NCBI RefSeq assembly: GCF_003014735.1
Contig: NZ_PYAX01000001.1
Span: forward strand, 248,001 to 312,000
Reading direction: 5' to 3'
Source: Saccharothrix carnea
GTDB lineage: Bacteria > Actinomycetota > Actinomycetes > Mycobacteriales > Pseudonocardiaceae
DNA length: 64,000 bases
Below the pieces are notes generated by a model that had not been told where the DNA came from, made no database searches, and was given only the letters and a program-made list of their open reading frames with translations. The position numbers and the translations under genes are program-made. Shown here piece after piece: positions 32,801-45,684 of this stretch (within the stretch, counting starts at the first letter, position 1; each line of letters begins with the position of its first letter).

Positions 32801-35242
32801 TCAGTCGTCGTCCCCGTCGTCGTCCGGCCCGGAGCCGCCTCGGATCAGGTAGACGACCGAGTCCAGCTCGTCCGGCTTGATCAGCACCTCGCGAGCCTTG
32901 GAGCCCTCCGAAGGGCCGACGACACCGCGCGTCTCCAGCAGGTCCATCAGCCGACCGGCCTTGGCGAAGCCGACCCGCAGCTTGCGCTGCAGCATCGACG
33001 TCGAGCCGAACTGCGAGGTGACGATCAGCTCGGCCGCCTGGATCAGCAGCTCCAGGTCGTCGCCGATGTCGGCGTCGATCTCCTTCTTCTCGCCCGCCTT
33101 CGCCGCCGTGACGCCATCGGTGTACTCGGGCTGCGCCTGGTCCTTGGTGAAGTTGACGATCTCGGAGATCTCGTCGTCGCCGACGTACGCGCCCTGGACG
33201 CGCACCGGCTTCGAGGCGCCCATCGGCAGGTACAGGCCGTCGCCCATGCCGATCAGCTTCTCCGCGCCCGGCTGGTCCAGGATGACCCGCGAGTCGGTCA
33301 GCGAGGACGTGGCGAACGCCAGCCTGGACGGCACGTTCGTCTTGATCAGACCGGTCACCACGTCCACCGAAGGCCGCTGCGTCGCCAGCACCAGGTGGAT
33401 GCCCGCCGCACGCGCCTTCTGCGTGATCCGCACGATCGCGTCCTCGACGTCGCGCGGCGCGGTCATCATCAGGTCGGCCAGCTCGTCGACGATCGCCATG
33501 ATGTACGGGTACGGCCGGTAGACGCGTTCGCTCCCGGGCGGCGCGGAGATCTCGCCGGACCGCACCTTCCGGTTGAAGTCGTCGATGTGGCGCACCCGGT
33601 TGACCTGCATGTCCTGGTAGCGCTGCTCCATCTCCTCGACCAGCCAGGCCAGCGCGGCGGCGGCCTTCTTCGGCTGGGTGATGATGGGCGTGATCAGGTG
33701 CGGGATGCCCTCGTACGGCGTCAGCTCGACCATCTTCGGGTCGATCAGGATCATCCGGACCTCGTCCGGCGTGGCGCGCGCCAGCAGGGACACCAGCATC
33801 GAGTTCACGAAGCTCGACTTGCCCGAACCCGTGGAGCCCGCGACCAGCAGGTGCGGCATCTTGGTCAGGTTCGCGGTGACGAAGTGGCCCTCGATGTCCT
33901 TGCCCAGCCCGATGACCATCGGGTGGTTGTCCTTGACCGTGGACGGCGAGCGCAGCACGTCGCCCAGCCGCACCATCTCGCGGTCGCTGTTGGGCACCTC
34001 GATGCCGACCGCGGACTTGCCCGGGATCGGCGCCAGCAGCCGCACGTTGTCCGTGGCGACCGCGTAGGCGATGTTCTTGGTCAGCGCGGTGATCTTCTCG
34101 ACCTTCACGCCCGGACCGAGCTCGACCTCGTACCGGGTGACCGTGGGGCCGCGGGTGAAACCGGTGACCTGCGCGTCGATGGAGAACTGGTCGAGCACGC
34201 CGGAAATGGCCTCGATCATCACGTCGTTGGCCTTGCTGCGGGCCTTCGGCGCGTCGCCGTCCTTGAGGATGGTGGGCGGCGGCAGCCGGTAGTCGCCCTC
34301 GACCGCGCGCACGGCGATCGCGGCGGTCTTCGAGGTCTCGGGGGTCGCCTTCGGCTTGGGCGTGGACTTGGCCGGTGGCGGCGGTGGCGGTTCCTCGTCC
34401 AGCGGCAGCTCGGGCTGCTCGTCGGTGGCTTCGGCGGTGGCGGCCTGGCGGCGGCCGCGCGACGGGCGGCGCAGCTTGACCGGCTTCTCCTCCTCCGGTT
34501 CCGGCTCGGCGTCCTCGGCGCCGAAACCGTCGAGCTGGTCGGGCTTGCGGTGCAGCAGGCCGCCGAGCTTGGCGGGCACCTCGCGGATCGGCAGGTGCAC
34601 CAGCAGCAGCACGCCGTAGGCGAAGATCAGCACGAGCAGCGGCCCGGCGACCCAGGACGTGAGGCCCTGGGCGAGGAACCCACCGGAGAGGTAGCCCAAC
34701 GCGCCACCGGCGTCACGACGGGCGATCGGGTCCATCGGCAGGCCGCCTGCCAGGTGGAACATGCCCAGGAAGCCGACCGCGACCAGGATCGAGCCGATCA
34801 CCAGCCTGGGCCGTGCCTCGGGGCTCGGGTCGGTGCGCATGAGCGCCACGCCGACCGCCAGCAGCACCACCGGCACGATCACGGCGGGACCGCCGACGGA
34901 GCTGCGCACGGCCACGTCGACCCACTGGCCGACCGGACCGCCCGCCTGCCACCACACGCCCGCGGCGGTGATCACGGCCAGCGAGATGAGCACCAGCGCC
35001 AGGCCGTCACGGCGGTGCGCGGGGTCGAGCTCCTTGCCCCGGCCGACCGCGCGGACGATCGAGCCGACACCTCGGCCGAGCAGTCCCCAGACCTTGCCGA
35101 TGGAACCGGACGACTTCTTCGCCGGCGCCCGCTTGGCGGGTGAGCGCTTCGAGGCCGGTCGGGACGCGCCGGTCCGCGGCTTCGACCCGGATCCGGTGCT
35201 GCGGGTCGTGCCCTTGCGCGAGGTCCCAGTTCGGCCGGCCAT
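32801..35242 (-). CDS. ftsK: DNA translocase FtsK/SpoIIIE
   Basis: 813 residues. A very basic Ser/Arg/Lys N-terminus (1-70) precedes four membrane helices (about 78-215), then a Pro/Glu/Ala linker (about 240-310). The motor domain has Walker A LLVAGSTGSGKSSFVNSM (about 465-482) and Walker B YIMAIVDELADLMM. The C-terminal gamma winged helix is STSMLQRKLRVGFAKAGRLM. It pumps chromosomal DNA through the division septum. ATG 35242 has TACCGT seven bases upstream and no Shine-Dalgarno, so it is probably leaderless. Confidence 0.97.
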   Translation of the reverse strand: MAGRTGTSRKGTTRSTGSGSKPRTGASRPASKRSPAKRAPAKKSSGSIGKVWGLLGRGVGSIVRAVGRGKELDPAHRRDGLALVLISLAVITAAGVWWQAGGPVGQWVDVAVRSSVGGPAVIVPVVLLAVGVALMRTDPSPEARPRLVIGSILVAVGFLGMFHLAGGLPMDPIARRDAGGALGYLSGGFLAQGLTSWVAGPLLVLIFAYGVLLLVHLPIREVPAKLGGLLHRKPDQLDGFGAEDAEPEPEEEKPVKLRRPSRGRRQAATAEATDEQPELPLDEEPPPPPPAKSTPKPKATPETSKTAAIAVRAVEGDYRLPPPTILKDGDAPKARSKANDVMIEAISGVLDQFSIDAQVTGFTRGPTVTRYEVELGPGVKVEKITALTKNIAYAVATDNVRLLAPIPGKSAVGIEVPNSDREMVRLGDVLRSPSTVKDNHPMVIGLGKDIEGHFVTANLTKMPHLLVAGSTGSGKSSFVNSMLVSLLARATPDEVRMILIDPKMVELTPYEGIPHLITPIITQPKKAAAALAWLVEEMEQRYQDMQVNRVRHIDDFNRKVRSGEISAPPGSERVYRPYPYIMAIVDELADLMMTAPRDVEDAIVRITQKARAAGIHLVLATQRPSVDVVTGLIKTNVPSRLAFATSSLTDSRVILDQPGAEKLIGMGDGLYLPMGASKPVRVQGAYVGDDEISEIVNFTKDQAQPEYTDGVTAAKAGEKKEIDADIGDDLELLIQAAELIVTSQFGSTSMLQRKLRVGFAKAGRLMDLLETRGVVGPSEGSKAREVLIKPDELDSVVYLIRGGSGPDDDGDDD

Positions 35243-35373
35243 GGTGTATACGGTAGTCCCTCTGGCCTCAGCGGCCCCAGCGTTCACGCACGAGGCGACG
35301 TGCGCTGCCCGACGCCCATGGTTGCCCCGAACACGGTGCGCCGATACCTCGACACGCCGTAGCCTTTCGCGCT

Positions 35374-36162
35374 GTGCCCACACCATTTCTGTGGCGCGTG
35401 CTGACCGCCGTCGACCAAGGGGTCGTCGGCCTCAGCGGACGACTCGAAGTCACCGGCGACATCCCGGCGGACCTCAGGGGACGTCCCCTGCTGCTCGCGT
35501 CCAACCACATCGGCAACCTCGACCCGTTCGTGCTGATCGCGGCGTGCCGCCGGATCGGTGTCGCACCGCGCTTCCTGCTCGCGGGCGGGTTGCTCGACGC
35601 ACCGATCATGGGACCCGCGCTGCGCGCGTCCGGCCACCTGCGGGTCGACCGCGCGGCGGCCGACGTCGGCGAGGCCTACCACCGCACCGTCGAGGCGTTG
35701 CGGCGCGGCGGCGACCCGATCGCCATGTACCCGGAAGGCCGGATCAGCCTCGATCCCGGCTTGTGGCCGGAGCGGGGCAAGACGGGTGCGGCGAGGCTCG
35801 CGCTCAGCGGCGGGATCCCGGTGGTCCCGGTGAGCCAGTGGGGCGCGCACGAGGCCGTGTACTGGGGCAACACCCGGGTCGGCGGTTGGGCCGACTTCAA
35901 GCCCTACCTCACGTCGTACCTGCGCGGGCTGCGGAAGCGGCCGACGTTCAAGGTGCACTTCGGCAAGCCGGTGGACCTGTCCGGGCTGGAGGACGGCAAG
36001 CCGGGCGACGCGCGGCGGGCGCACGAGCGGATCATGCGCGCCATCACGGCGGGCCTGGTCCCGTTGCGGATCAACGAGCCCGACCTGCCGAAGTTCCACG
36101 ACCCCACGCGGCCGACGACGGGCACCAGCCCGTGGCGGCCGGAGCCGGACGCCACGGGCTGA
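35374..36162 (+). CDS. 1-acyl-sn-glycerol-3-phosphate acyltransferase (PlsC-like)
   Basis: 262 residues of the PlsC/LPLAT superfamily. Motif I is the NHxxxxD-type ASNHIGNLDPFVL (about residues 43-55). Motif III is AMYPEGRISLDPG and motif IV-like IPVVPVSQWGAHE. It probably acylates lysophosphatidic acid in phospholipid synthesis. There is no clear membrane helix. The GTG start has TAGCCT eight bases upstream and no ribosome binding site. It is divergent from ftsK. Confidence 0.9.
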   Translation: MPTPFLWRVLTAVDQGVVGLSGRLEVTGDIPADLRGRPLLLASNHIGNLDPFVLIAACRRIGVAPRFLLAGGLLDAPIMGPALRASGHLRVDRAAADVGEAYHRTVEALRRGGDPIAMYPEGRISLDPGLWPERGKTGAARLALSGGIPVVPVSQWGAHEAVYWGNTRVGGWADFKPYLTSYLRGLRKRPTFKVHFGKPVDLSGLEDGKPGDARRAHERIMRAITAGLVPLRINEPDLPKFHDPTRPTTGTSPWRPEPDATG

Positions 36163-36166
36163 CCGG

Positions 36167-36328
36167 TCACCCGACCGCCGTCACCTCCCGCAGCCGACGC
36201 CGGAACACCGCGATGCCTTGGGCCGCAACGATCCCGGACGACGCCACCCGATGGCACGGCCATCCGGATCCGACGACGACCTCGACGCGCTGGTCCCCCA
36301 GCAGCGGCTTCCTGCGTTGACCAGCACA
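36167..36328 (-). pseudogene. O6-alkylguanine DNA alkyltransferase (Ogt-like), C-terminal remnant
   Basis: An open stretch of 53 codons reads QRRKPLLGDQRVEVVVGSG then WPCHRVASSGIVAAQGIAVF and ends RRRLREVTAVG. PCHRV is the active-site motif of Ogt/Ada-type alkyltransferases, and the downstream residues fit the C-terminal helix. A TGA at 36329-36331 blocks extension, no start codon or N-terminal part is present, and normal members are ~100-170 residues. It sits in the gap between two convergent genes. Confidence 0.55.
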
Positions 36329-36366
36329 TCACCGCCGCTCTGTGACGGTCGCGACGAAGCTTTCCC

Positions 36367-36406
36367 GCGGCTGGTGTGCGCGATCCGGATGGCGCACACC
36401 AGCCGC
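36367..36406. terminator. Bidirectional hairpin terminator
   Basis: Perfect 15-bp inverted repeat (36367-36381 and 36392-36406) with a 10-nt loop, 11 bp after the RNase J stop on the minus strand. Confidence 0.85.
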
Positions 36407-36416
36407 AAGGGGCCGC

Positions 36417-39010
<2,594 letters not shown>

Positions 39011-39030
39011 TCACCCTCCGCAAGCTGCGA

Positions 39031-39651
39031 CTACATGCTCCGGTCGAGGCCACGCACCAGCCGGACCGCGTCGGCCTCGCCGTCGTACTCGACGCGTGCG
39101 GCGGCCCGGCCGAACACGTGCACCAGCAATTCCGAGACCTGCCCGGTCAGCACCACGGGGTTCGCACCGCGCCTGGCCACGACCGCCTCGCCGTCCGGGC
39201 GGCGCAGCACCACGCCGACCGGGCTCTTGCGGTACATCAGCCGGGCGGTCGGCGCGAGCCGCCGCCAGAGCACCGCGTCTCGTACCGGATCGGGTGAACG
39301 CGGCTCCCAGTCGTCACGCGCCCGGCGCACGTCCTCGTGGTGCACGAAGTACTCGACGGCGTTCACCAGCTCGTCGACCAGCGCGTACGGCGACAACCGG
39401 GGCGGGCCCACGCGGACCAGCCCGACCAGCTCGTCCCACGGCTTGGCGGCGTAGGCGTCCTGGACGCGCTGAGTGTGCCCGGCCAGCGGCTTGACCAGGA
39501 TGCCCGCCGCCGCGTCCGGGCGGCGTTCCCGCAGCACCAGGTGTGCGGCGAGGTCGCGCGTGCGCCACGGGTCGCACAGCGTGGGCGCGTCCGGGCCGAC
39601 TTCGGCGAACAGCTCGGTCAGCAGCCTGCGTTCGTCCTGCGCGACGCCCAT
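39031..39651 (-). CDS. TIGR03085-family metal-binding protein (mycothiol/DinB superfamily)
   Basis: 206 residues. The helical-bundle pattern MGVAQDERRLLTELFAEVGP, LCDPWRTRDLAAHLVLRERRPDAA and NAVEYFVHHEDVRRARDDW supplies the histidines of a DinB-like metal site (H in AAHL, HHED). Actinobacterial members of this family are thought to be mycothiol-linked; the reaction is unknown. The start ATG has TAGCGT six bases upstream, and that -10 box begins with the stop codon of the kinase gene. Confidence 0.88.
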   Translation of the reverse strand: MGVAQDERRLLTELFAEVGPDAPTLCDPWRTRDLAAHLVLRERRPDAAAGILVKPLAGHTQRVQDAYAAKPWDELVGLVRVGPPRLSPYALVDELVNAVEYFVHHEDVRRARDDWEPRSPDPVRDAVLWRRLAPTARLMYRKSPVGVVLRRPDGEAVVARRGANPVVLTGQVSELLVHVFGRAAARVEYDGEADAVRLVRGLDRSM

Positions 39652-39660
39652 GGGCCCACG

Positions 39661-41115
<1,455 letters not shown>

Positions 41116-41187
41116 CGTCACTCCTCGAAACCCCGACCGCGGACCGGGCGGAACGCTACTTCAGACCCTGTATCGCCCGATCCGGTT

Positions 41188-41577
41188 TCACGGTTTCGTG
41201 ACTTCGTGACCCGATGCGCGCAACGCCTGCACGGCGCGGGCCAGGTCGCCCGACTTCACCAGCAGGTGGTCGGTGTCGTAGGTGGACAACGCGAACAGGC
41301 TCACGCCCGCCGCGGCCAGTTCACCCGACAGTGCGGCCATGATGCCAGTGAGGGTGAATTCCAGCGGACCGCGCACGGTCAGCAACCGCCATCCGGGCTG
41401 CACGGTGTCCGCCGGCGGCGCGTGCTCGACCGGGCACACGATCGACAGCTCGTCGGGCGTCCTGGTCACCGAGACCAGGCCGGGCGCGTCGAGCAGCCCG
41501 GCCGGGACGGGCGCGTCGGCGGGCAGCCGCGCGACCGCGTACTCACCCGGCCGGACGTCGACGATCAGCCGCTTCAC
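41188..41577 (-). CDS. ACT-domain protein
   Basis: 129 residues. Two ACT-like beta-alpha-beta units are visible, the second clear in WRLLTVRGPLEFTLTGIMAALSG then LAAAGVSLFALSTYDTDHLLV (CASTOR/ACT_7 type). These domains bind amino acids and regulate metabolic enzymes; the ligand and partner are unknown. It begins five bases after the thyX stop, so the two are co-transcribed. Confidence 0.88.
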   Translation of the reverse strand: MKRLIVDVRPGEYAVARLPADAPVPAGLLDAPGLVSVTRTPDELSIVCPVEHAPPADTVQPGWRLLTVRGPLEFTLTGIMAALSGELAAAGVSLFALSTYDTDHLLVKSGDLARAVQALRASGHEVTKP

Positions 41578-41582
41578 GGCCG

Positions 41583-42335
41583 TCAGCCTTCGGTGACCAG
41601 CGGGCTGGAGGCGACCTCGGTGCCGTCCGCCAGGGTGGAGATGGTGAAGTCGGCGAACACGTTGGCCGCCGCCTTCTGCAGCTGGCGCAGGCACTCCACG
41701 GCCAGCGCGCGGATCTCCACGTCTGCGTGCTCGGTGGCGCGCATGGCGATGAAGTGCCGCCAGGCGCGGTAGTTGCCGGTCACCACGATGCGGGTCTCGG
41801 TGGCGTTGGGCAGGATCGCGCGGGCCGCCTGGCGGGCCTGCTTGCGGCGCAGGGTGGCGCTGGGCACGTCGGAGAACTTCTCCTCCAGGCCCTTGAGCAG
41901 CTCGTTGTAGGCGTCGACGCTGGCCTGCGCGGCGGCGAGGAACTTCTCGTGCAGCTCCGGGTCGTTCGCGATGACGTCCGGCTCGACCATGGCGGCGTTG
42001 CGCTCGGGCACGTACCGCTGGGACAGCTGCGAGTACGAGAAGTGGCGGTGCCGGATCAGCTCGTGGGTGAGCGAGCGGGAGATGCCGGTCAGGTAGAAGC
42101 TGACCGAGCCGTGCTCCAGCACGGACAGGTGACCGACCTCGATGATGTGCTTGATGTAGCCGGCGTTCGTGGCGGTGGCGGGGTTCGGCTTGGTCCACGA
42201 CTGGTAGCACGCGCGACCGGCGAACTCGGCCAGCGCCTCGCCGCCGTCGGCGTCGGTCGACCACGGGACATCCGCAGGCGGGAAGAACTCCGTCTTCGCA
42301 ATCAGCTGGACGTGCGGAGACACCGTTTCGGTCAC
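41583..42335 (-). CDS. thyX: FAD-dependent thymidylate synthase ThyX
   Basis: 250 residues. Contains the ThyX motif in the actinobacterial form [19 protein letters not shown] (about residues 95-113), FAD-binding histidine and arginine residues, and the C-terminal [20 protein letters not shown] with [12 protein letters not shown]. It makes dTMP from dUMP using methylene-tetrahydrofolate and NADPH. GTG 42335 has AAGGAAGG at good spacing. Lies downstream of the RHH promoter region on the opposite strand and upstream of the ACT protein gene. Confidence 0.97.
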   Translation of the reverse strand: MTETVSPHVQLIAKTEFFPPADVPWSTDADGGEALAEFAGRACYQSWTKPNPATATNAGYIKHIIEVGHLSVLEHGSVSFYLTGISRSLTHELIRHRHFSYSQLSQRYVPERNAAMVEPDVIANDPELHEKFLAAAQASVDAYNELLKGLEEKFSDVPSATLRRKQARQAARAILPNATETRIVVTGNYRAWRHFIAMRATEHADVEIRALAVECLRQLQKAAANVFADFTISTLADGTEVASSPLVTEG

Positions 42336-42446
42336 GACGAACCTTCCTTGCAGCTTGGCTTCGCCGGGCAGCCTAGTCGAGCCACTGAGAGCAATCTTCC
42401 AGCATACCGCCCGTGGTCGCGGTGCCCGACCGACCCGTGTGCCGCC

Positions 42447-42511
42447 TGATGTCATGAACGACATCACGGGTTTCCTTGACTGATGTCAGATTTGACGTCA
42501 TGGTGGTGTCA
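42447..42511. promoter_or_regulatory. RHH-gene promoter with five TGRYGTCA-like sites
   Basis: TGATGTCA (42447-42454) paired with CGACATCA (42459-42466), then TGATGTCA (42481-42488), palindromic TGACGTCA (42493-42500) and TGGTGTCA (42504-42511, running into the ATG). TTGACT (42476-42481) with a weak CATGGT (42499-42504) 17 bp later would start RNA at about the ATG. The array fits an autoregulatory ribbon-helix-helix operator. Confidence 0.6.
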
Positions 42512-43032
42512 TGGATCTGTCGCCGTACATCGCAGCGCTGCGCGAGGACCTCGCCACGGCCGCGTCCGCCGGGGACGACAACACCCGGCGCACCGCGGCC
42601 CTGCTGTCCGCAGCTTTGGAGCCCGCCGCGCGGCTCGCGCTCATGAACGCACTGTCCGACCTGGCCGCGGAAGTCACCGCGGCCCTCGACGGCCCCGTCG
42701 TCGACGTGCGGTTGGACGGACGGGACGTGCAGGTGGTCGTCACCGGCACGGCCGCTCGGGAAGAACACGAACCCGAGCCGCAGGAAGTTCCCCGGCCGTC
42801 CGCCGGTGACGCCACGCGCGTCACCCTGCGGCTGCTGGACGAGCTGAAGGCCAAGGCGGAACAGGCCGCCGCGGCGCAGGGCATGTCGCTGAACACGTTC
42901 GTCGCGCAGGCCGTGCAGGGCGCGGTCGGCGGGCGGCGCGGTGGTGGCCACAAGCACTGGGGGCCGCCGAAGGACCAGTCGGGCGGCGACTCGTCGTCGT
43001 CCTCCCGCGTCCGCGGCTGGGTGCAGGGCTGA
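42511..43032 (+). CDS. Ribbon-helix-helix regulator, HicB-antitoxin-like
   Basis: 173 residues. The N-terminal half (about 1-80) is a helical/beta domain resembling the small HicB fold (DLAAEVTAALDGPVVDVRLD). The C-terminal RHH motif is clear: TRVTLRLLDELKAKAEQAA then GMSLNTFVAQAVQGAV (about 108-145), followed by a Gly/Ser/Lys tail. No hicA-like toxin is adjacent. Instead it precedes a DUF4097 gene by nine bases, a pairing frequent in actinomycetes. The upstream TGATGTCA repeats are its probable operator. Confidence 0.88.
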   Translation: MDLSPYIAALREDLATAASAGDDNTRRTAALLSAALEPAARLALMNALSDLAAEVTAALDGPVVDVRLDGRDVQVVVTGTAAREEHEPEPQEVPRPSAGDATRVTLRLLDELKAKAEQAAAAQGMSLNTFVAQAVQGAVGGRRGGGHKHWGPPKDQSGGDSSSSSRVRGWVQG

Positions 43033-43041
43033 GGGGGGATC

Positions 43042-43929
43042 ATGGAATCGGATGTCGTGCGGCAGCAGAGCTTCGAGGTCGACGGTGTGGTGGAGCTCGA
43101 CGTGGCACTGCTCGCCGGCCGGGTGAAGGTGCACCTGGTCGACGAGCCGGGCGTGCACGTCGAGCTCAAGCACGACCCGTCGCCGGGCGAGTCGTGGACG
43201 GCGGGCCTGAACGGGCTGCTGACCTGGGTGAACAACCAGTTCGGCGGCGCGCCGGGGCAGCCGACCGGTCCGGGCGACGCGGTGCGGGACGCCCAGCTCG
43301 AGCTGTCCGGCGGGCGGCTGAAGGTGCACTCGTCCAAGGCACTGCCGTTGCGCGCCGTGCCGTTGAGCGTCACGGTGCGGGCGCCGCTCGGCTCGCACGT
43401 GATCACCAAGGCGGGCTCGGCGGACGTGACGGTGACCGGTCCGGCGGGCCGGCTGGAGATCCAGACCGGCACCGGTGACGTGACCGCGGATCGCGCGGAC
43501 GCGTCGTCGCAGGTCAACTCGGGCTCGGGCAAGGTGAGGCTCGGCCCGATGCTGGGCGGGCTGAAGGCGAAGACCGGCAGCGGTGACATCGAGGTGTCGT
43601 CGGTCGGCGGGAACACCGTCGTCTACACGGGCACCGGCGACGTGTGGCTCGGCGCCGTGCAGAACGACGTGCAGGTGCGCACGGGCGGTGGTGACGTCAC
43701 GGTCGCCGACGCCGCGTCCGGGCGGCTCCAGCTCGGCACCGGCTCGGGCGACGTGCGCGTGGGCGTGCGACCGGGCGTGACGGCGCAGGTCGACCTGGTC
43801 TCCAGCTCCGGTTCGGCGCGCAGCGACCTGGACGTCTCCGACACCCCGCCGGAGGGCGAGCCGGCCTTGTACATCACCGGCCGGACCGGCAGCGGCGACG
43901 CCCTGGTGACCACCGCGACCACGGGCTGA
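43042..43929 (+). CDS. DUF4097 beta-strand repeat protein
   Basis: 295 residues without signal or membrane segment. From about residue 100 the protein is a right-handed beta-solenoid-like repeat (ITKAGSADVTVTGPAGRLEI, QTGTGDVTADRADASSQVNS, KTGSGDIEVSSVGGNTVVY, GTGDVWLGAVQNDVQVRTG), typical of DUF4097/adhesin-like folds. Function unknown; possibly a cytoplasmic scaffold. ATG has AGGGGGGATC upstream. In operon with the RHH gene. Confidence 0.9.
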   Translation: MESDVVRQQSFEVDGVVELDVALLAGRVKVHLVDEPGVHVELKHDPSPGESWTAGLNGLLTWVNNQFGGAPGQPTGPGDAVRDAQLELSGGRLKVHSSKALPLRAVPLSVTVRAPLGSHVITKAGSADVTVTGPAGRLEIQTGTGDVTADRADASSQVNSGSGKVRLGPMLGGLKAKTGSGDIEVSSVGGNTVVYTGTGDVWLGAVQNDVQVRTGGGDVTVADAASGRLQLGTGSGDVRVGVRPGVTAQVDLVSSSGSARSDLDVSDTPPEGEPALYITGRTGSGDALVTTATTG

Positions 43930-43968
43930 CCGGCGGTACTCCCGGAACCGGTGGTCCTTCCAGACCAG

Positions 43969-44005
43969 ACCGCGGCGTGCGCACCCCCGATGCGCGCGCC
44001 GCGGT
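43969..44005. terminator. Bidirectional hairpin terminator
   Basis: 15-bp stem (43969-43983 with 43991-44005, one G-U pair) between the convergent DUF4097 and TetR genes, followed on the plus strand by TTCCT. Confidence 0.8.
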
Positions 44006-44008
44006 TTC

Positions 44009-44593
44009 CTACTTGGCCGCTCGGAGTCCCGCTACCAGCAGCGACACCACCACGTCGAAGCTCCGGTCGACGCCCGGCGACGACCACGACGGCGCGTGGA
44101 CTGGGTCGTGGAACCTGGCGGTCGCGGCCAGCACGGCCTCGGCGGCCCCAGCCGGGTCGTCGGTGGTGAAGTCGCCGGACGCCACGCCGTCCCCGATGAT
44201 CCGGGTCAGGTCCTCGACCAGGGTCGCCACGTGGGCGTCGACCACGGCGCTGTGCTCGGTCACCAGCACCGAGTAGGTGGCGAACAGCTCCGGGTCGTCC
44301 AACGCCTTCTTGCGCTTGGACTCGAACAGGGCCGCCAGCCAGTCGCGCAGGCGCCGCGGCGGAGGGGCGGTACCGGCGGCGAGGTCGGTCAGGCCCGCGT
44401 GGGCACGGGCGAGCCAGCGCTGCGTGACGGCCTCGCGCAGCGCCGTCTTGGTGGGGAAGTGCCGGTAGACGCTGCCGTGGCTCACGCCCAGGGCGCGGGC
44501 CACGTCCACGACGGTCGCCTTGGCCGGGCCGTAGCGGCGCAGGACGTCCTCGGTGGTGCTGAGGATGACCTCCGCGGTCAGCGCTTCCGCCAC
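44009..44593 (-). CDS. TetR-family transcriptional regulator
   Basis: 194 residues from GTG 44593 (GGGAG upstream). The N-terminal helix-turn-helix reads ATVVDVARALGVSHGSVYRHF (about residues 24-44) and is followed by FPTKTALREAV. The C-terminal ligand domain belongs to the TetR_C_33-like type. It is downstream of the aldo/keto reductase on the same strand and may regulate it. Confidence 0.93.
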   Translation of the reverse strand: MAEALTAEVILSTTEDVLRRYGPAKATVVDVARALGVSHGSVYRHFPTKTALREAVTQRWLARAHAGLTDLAAGTAPPPRRLRDWLAALFESKRKKALDDPELFATYSVLVTEHSAVVDAHVATLVEDLTRIIGDGVASGDFTTDDPAGAAEAVLAATARFHDPVHAPSWSSPGVDRSFDVVVSLLVAGLRAAK

Positions 44594-44663
44594 GTGGTGC
44601 TCCCTGGGTCGCCGGCTGGTCGGTGTCAATTGTGCGCGCACCGGCCGGCGACCCGGACCGCGG

Positions 44664-45677
44664 TCAGTGCTCGCTGTCGAGGTGCGCCATCAGGGCGGGC
44701 GCGTAACGCTCGCCGGCCACGGCATCGGCGGGGACCGCCGCCTCGATCCGGGCCAGGTCTGCCCCGGTGAGGACCACGTCCAGCGCGCCCAGCGCCTCGG
44801 TCAGGCGGTCACGGCGGCGTGCGCCCACCAGCGGGACGATGTCGTCGCCCTGGGCCAGGACCCAGGCGATGGCGAGCTGGGCGACCGTGACGCCCTTCTC
44901 GGCGGCCACCGCGCGCAGTGCTTCCACCAGCGACAGGTTGTGGTCGAGGTTCTCGCCTTGGAAGCGCGGCGAGATGGCGCGGAAGTCGTCGGTCCGCCTC
45001 GACGGGGTCCAGTGGCCCGAGATCAGGCCGCGCGACAGCACGCCGTACGCGGTGATGCCGATGCCCAGCTCGCGGGCGGTCGGCAGGATCGCCTGCTCGA
45101 TGCCGCGCGAGATCAGCGAGTACTCGATCTGGAGGTCGACGATCGGGTGGACCGCGTGCGCCCTGCGCAGCGTGTCGGTGCCGACCTCGGACAGGCCGAT
45201 GTGGCGGACGCGGCCCTTCTCGACCTCCTCCTTGATCGCACCGATGGTCTCCTCGATCGGGACGGCGGGGTCGAGGCGGGCGGGGCGGTAGACGTCGACG
45301 TGGTCGGTGCCGAGGCGGCGCAGGGTGTAGGCGAGGAAGTTGCGCACGGCCTCGGGCCGGTTGTCGTTGCCGTGCCAGCCGCCGTCCGCGTCGCGCAGGG
45401 CGCCGAACTTGACGCTGATCGCCAGGTCGTCGCGGTTGCGGTCGCGCAGGGCCTGCCGGATCAGCAGCTCGTTGTGGCCCATGCCGTAGAAGTCGCCGGT
45501 GTCGAGCAGGGTCACGCCCGCGTCGACGGCGGCGTGGATGGTGGCCACGCTCTCCGCTTCGTCGGCCGGGCCGTACAGGTCGGACATGCCCATGCAGCCC
45601 AGGCCGAGTGCGGACACCTCGGGGCCGGTCGCGCCCAGGACGCGTCGACGGGACACGCGGTTGGTGGAGTTCGTCAT
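44664..45677 (-). CDS. Aldo/keto reductase
   Basis: 337 residues, NADPH-dependent aldo/keto reductase TIM barrel. Catalytic Asp and Tyr lie in LLDTGDFYGMGHNELLI, the Lys in AISVKFGAL, and the expected His position is replaced by Pro/Ala (DHVDVYRPARLDPAVP, normally LYxxHR). NADP-binding residues are in IPLVGARRRDRL-like VPLVGARRRDRLTEALGA. It resembles the YakC/Tas-type AKR13 group. ATG 45677 is chosen; a TTGAAA-N17-CATAGT promoter and an 8-bp operator-like repeat lie upstream. Confidence 0.9.
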   Translation of the reverse strand: MTNSTNRVSRRRVLGATGPEVSALGLGCMGMSDLYGPADEAESVATIHAAVDAGVTLLDTGDFYGMGHNELLIRQALRDRNRDDLAISVKFGALRDADGGWHGNDNRPEAVRNFLAYTLRRLGTDHVDVYRPARLDPAVPIEETIGAIKEEVEKGRVRHIGLSEVGTDTLRRAHAVHPIVDLQIEYSLISRGIEQAILPTARELGIGITAYGVLSRGLISGHWTPSRRTDDFRAISPRFQGENLDHNLSLVEALRAVAAEKGVTVAQLAIAWVLAQGDDIVPLVGARRRDRLTEALGALDVVLTGADLARIEAAVPADAVAGERYAPALMAHLDSEH

Positions 45678-45684
45678 GCACTCC

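Noticed and set aside
33395..35143. A 582-codon open frame on the plus strand
   Set aside because: Antisense to ftsK, whose motor and membrane domains are unmistakable.
42511..43032. HicAB toxin-antitoxin module
   Set aside because: The antitoxin-like protein has no adjacent HicA-type toxin; the neighbour is a DUF4097 protein.
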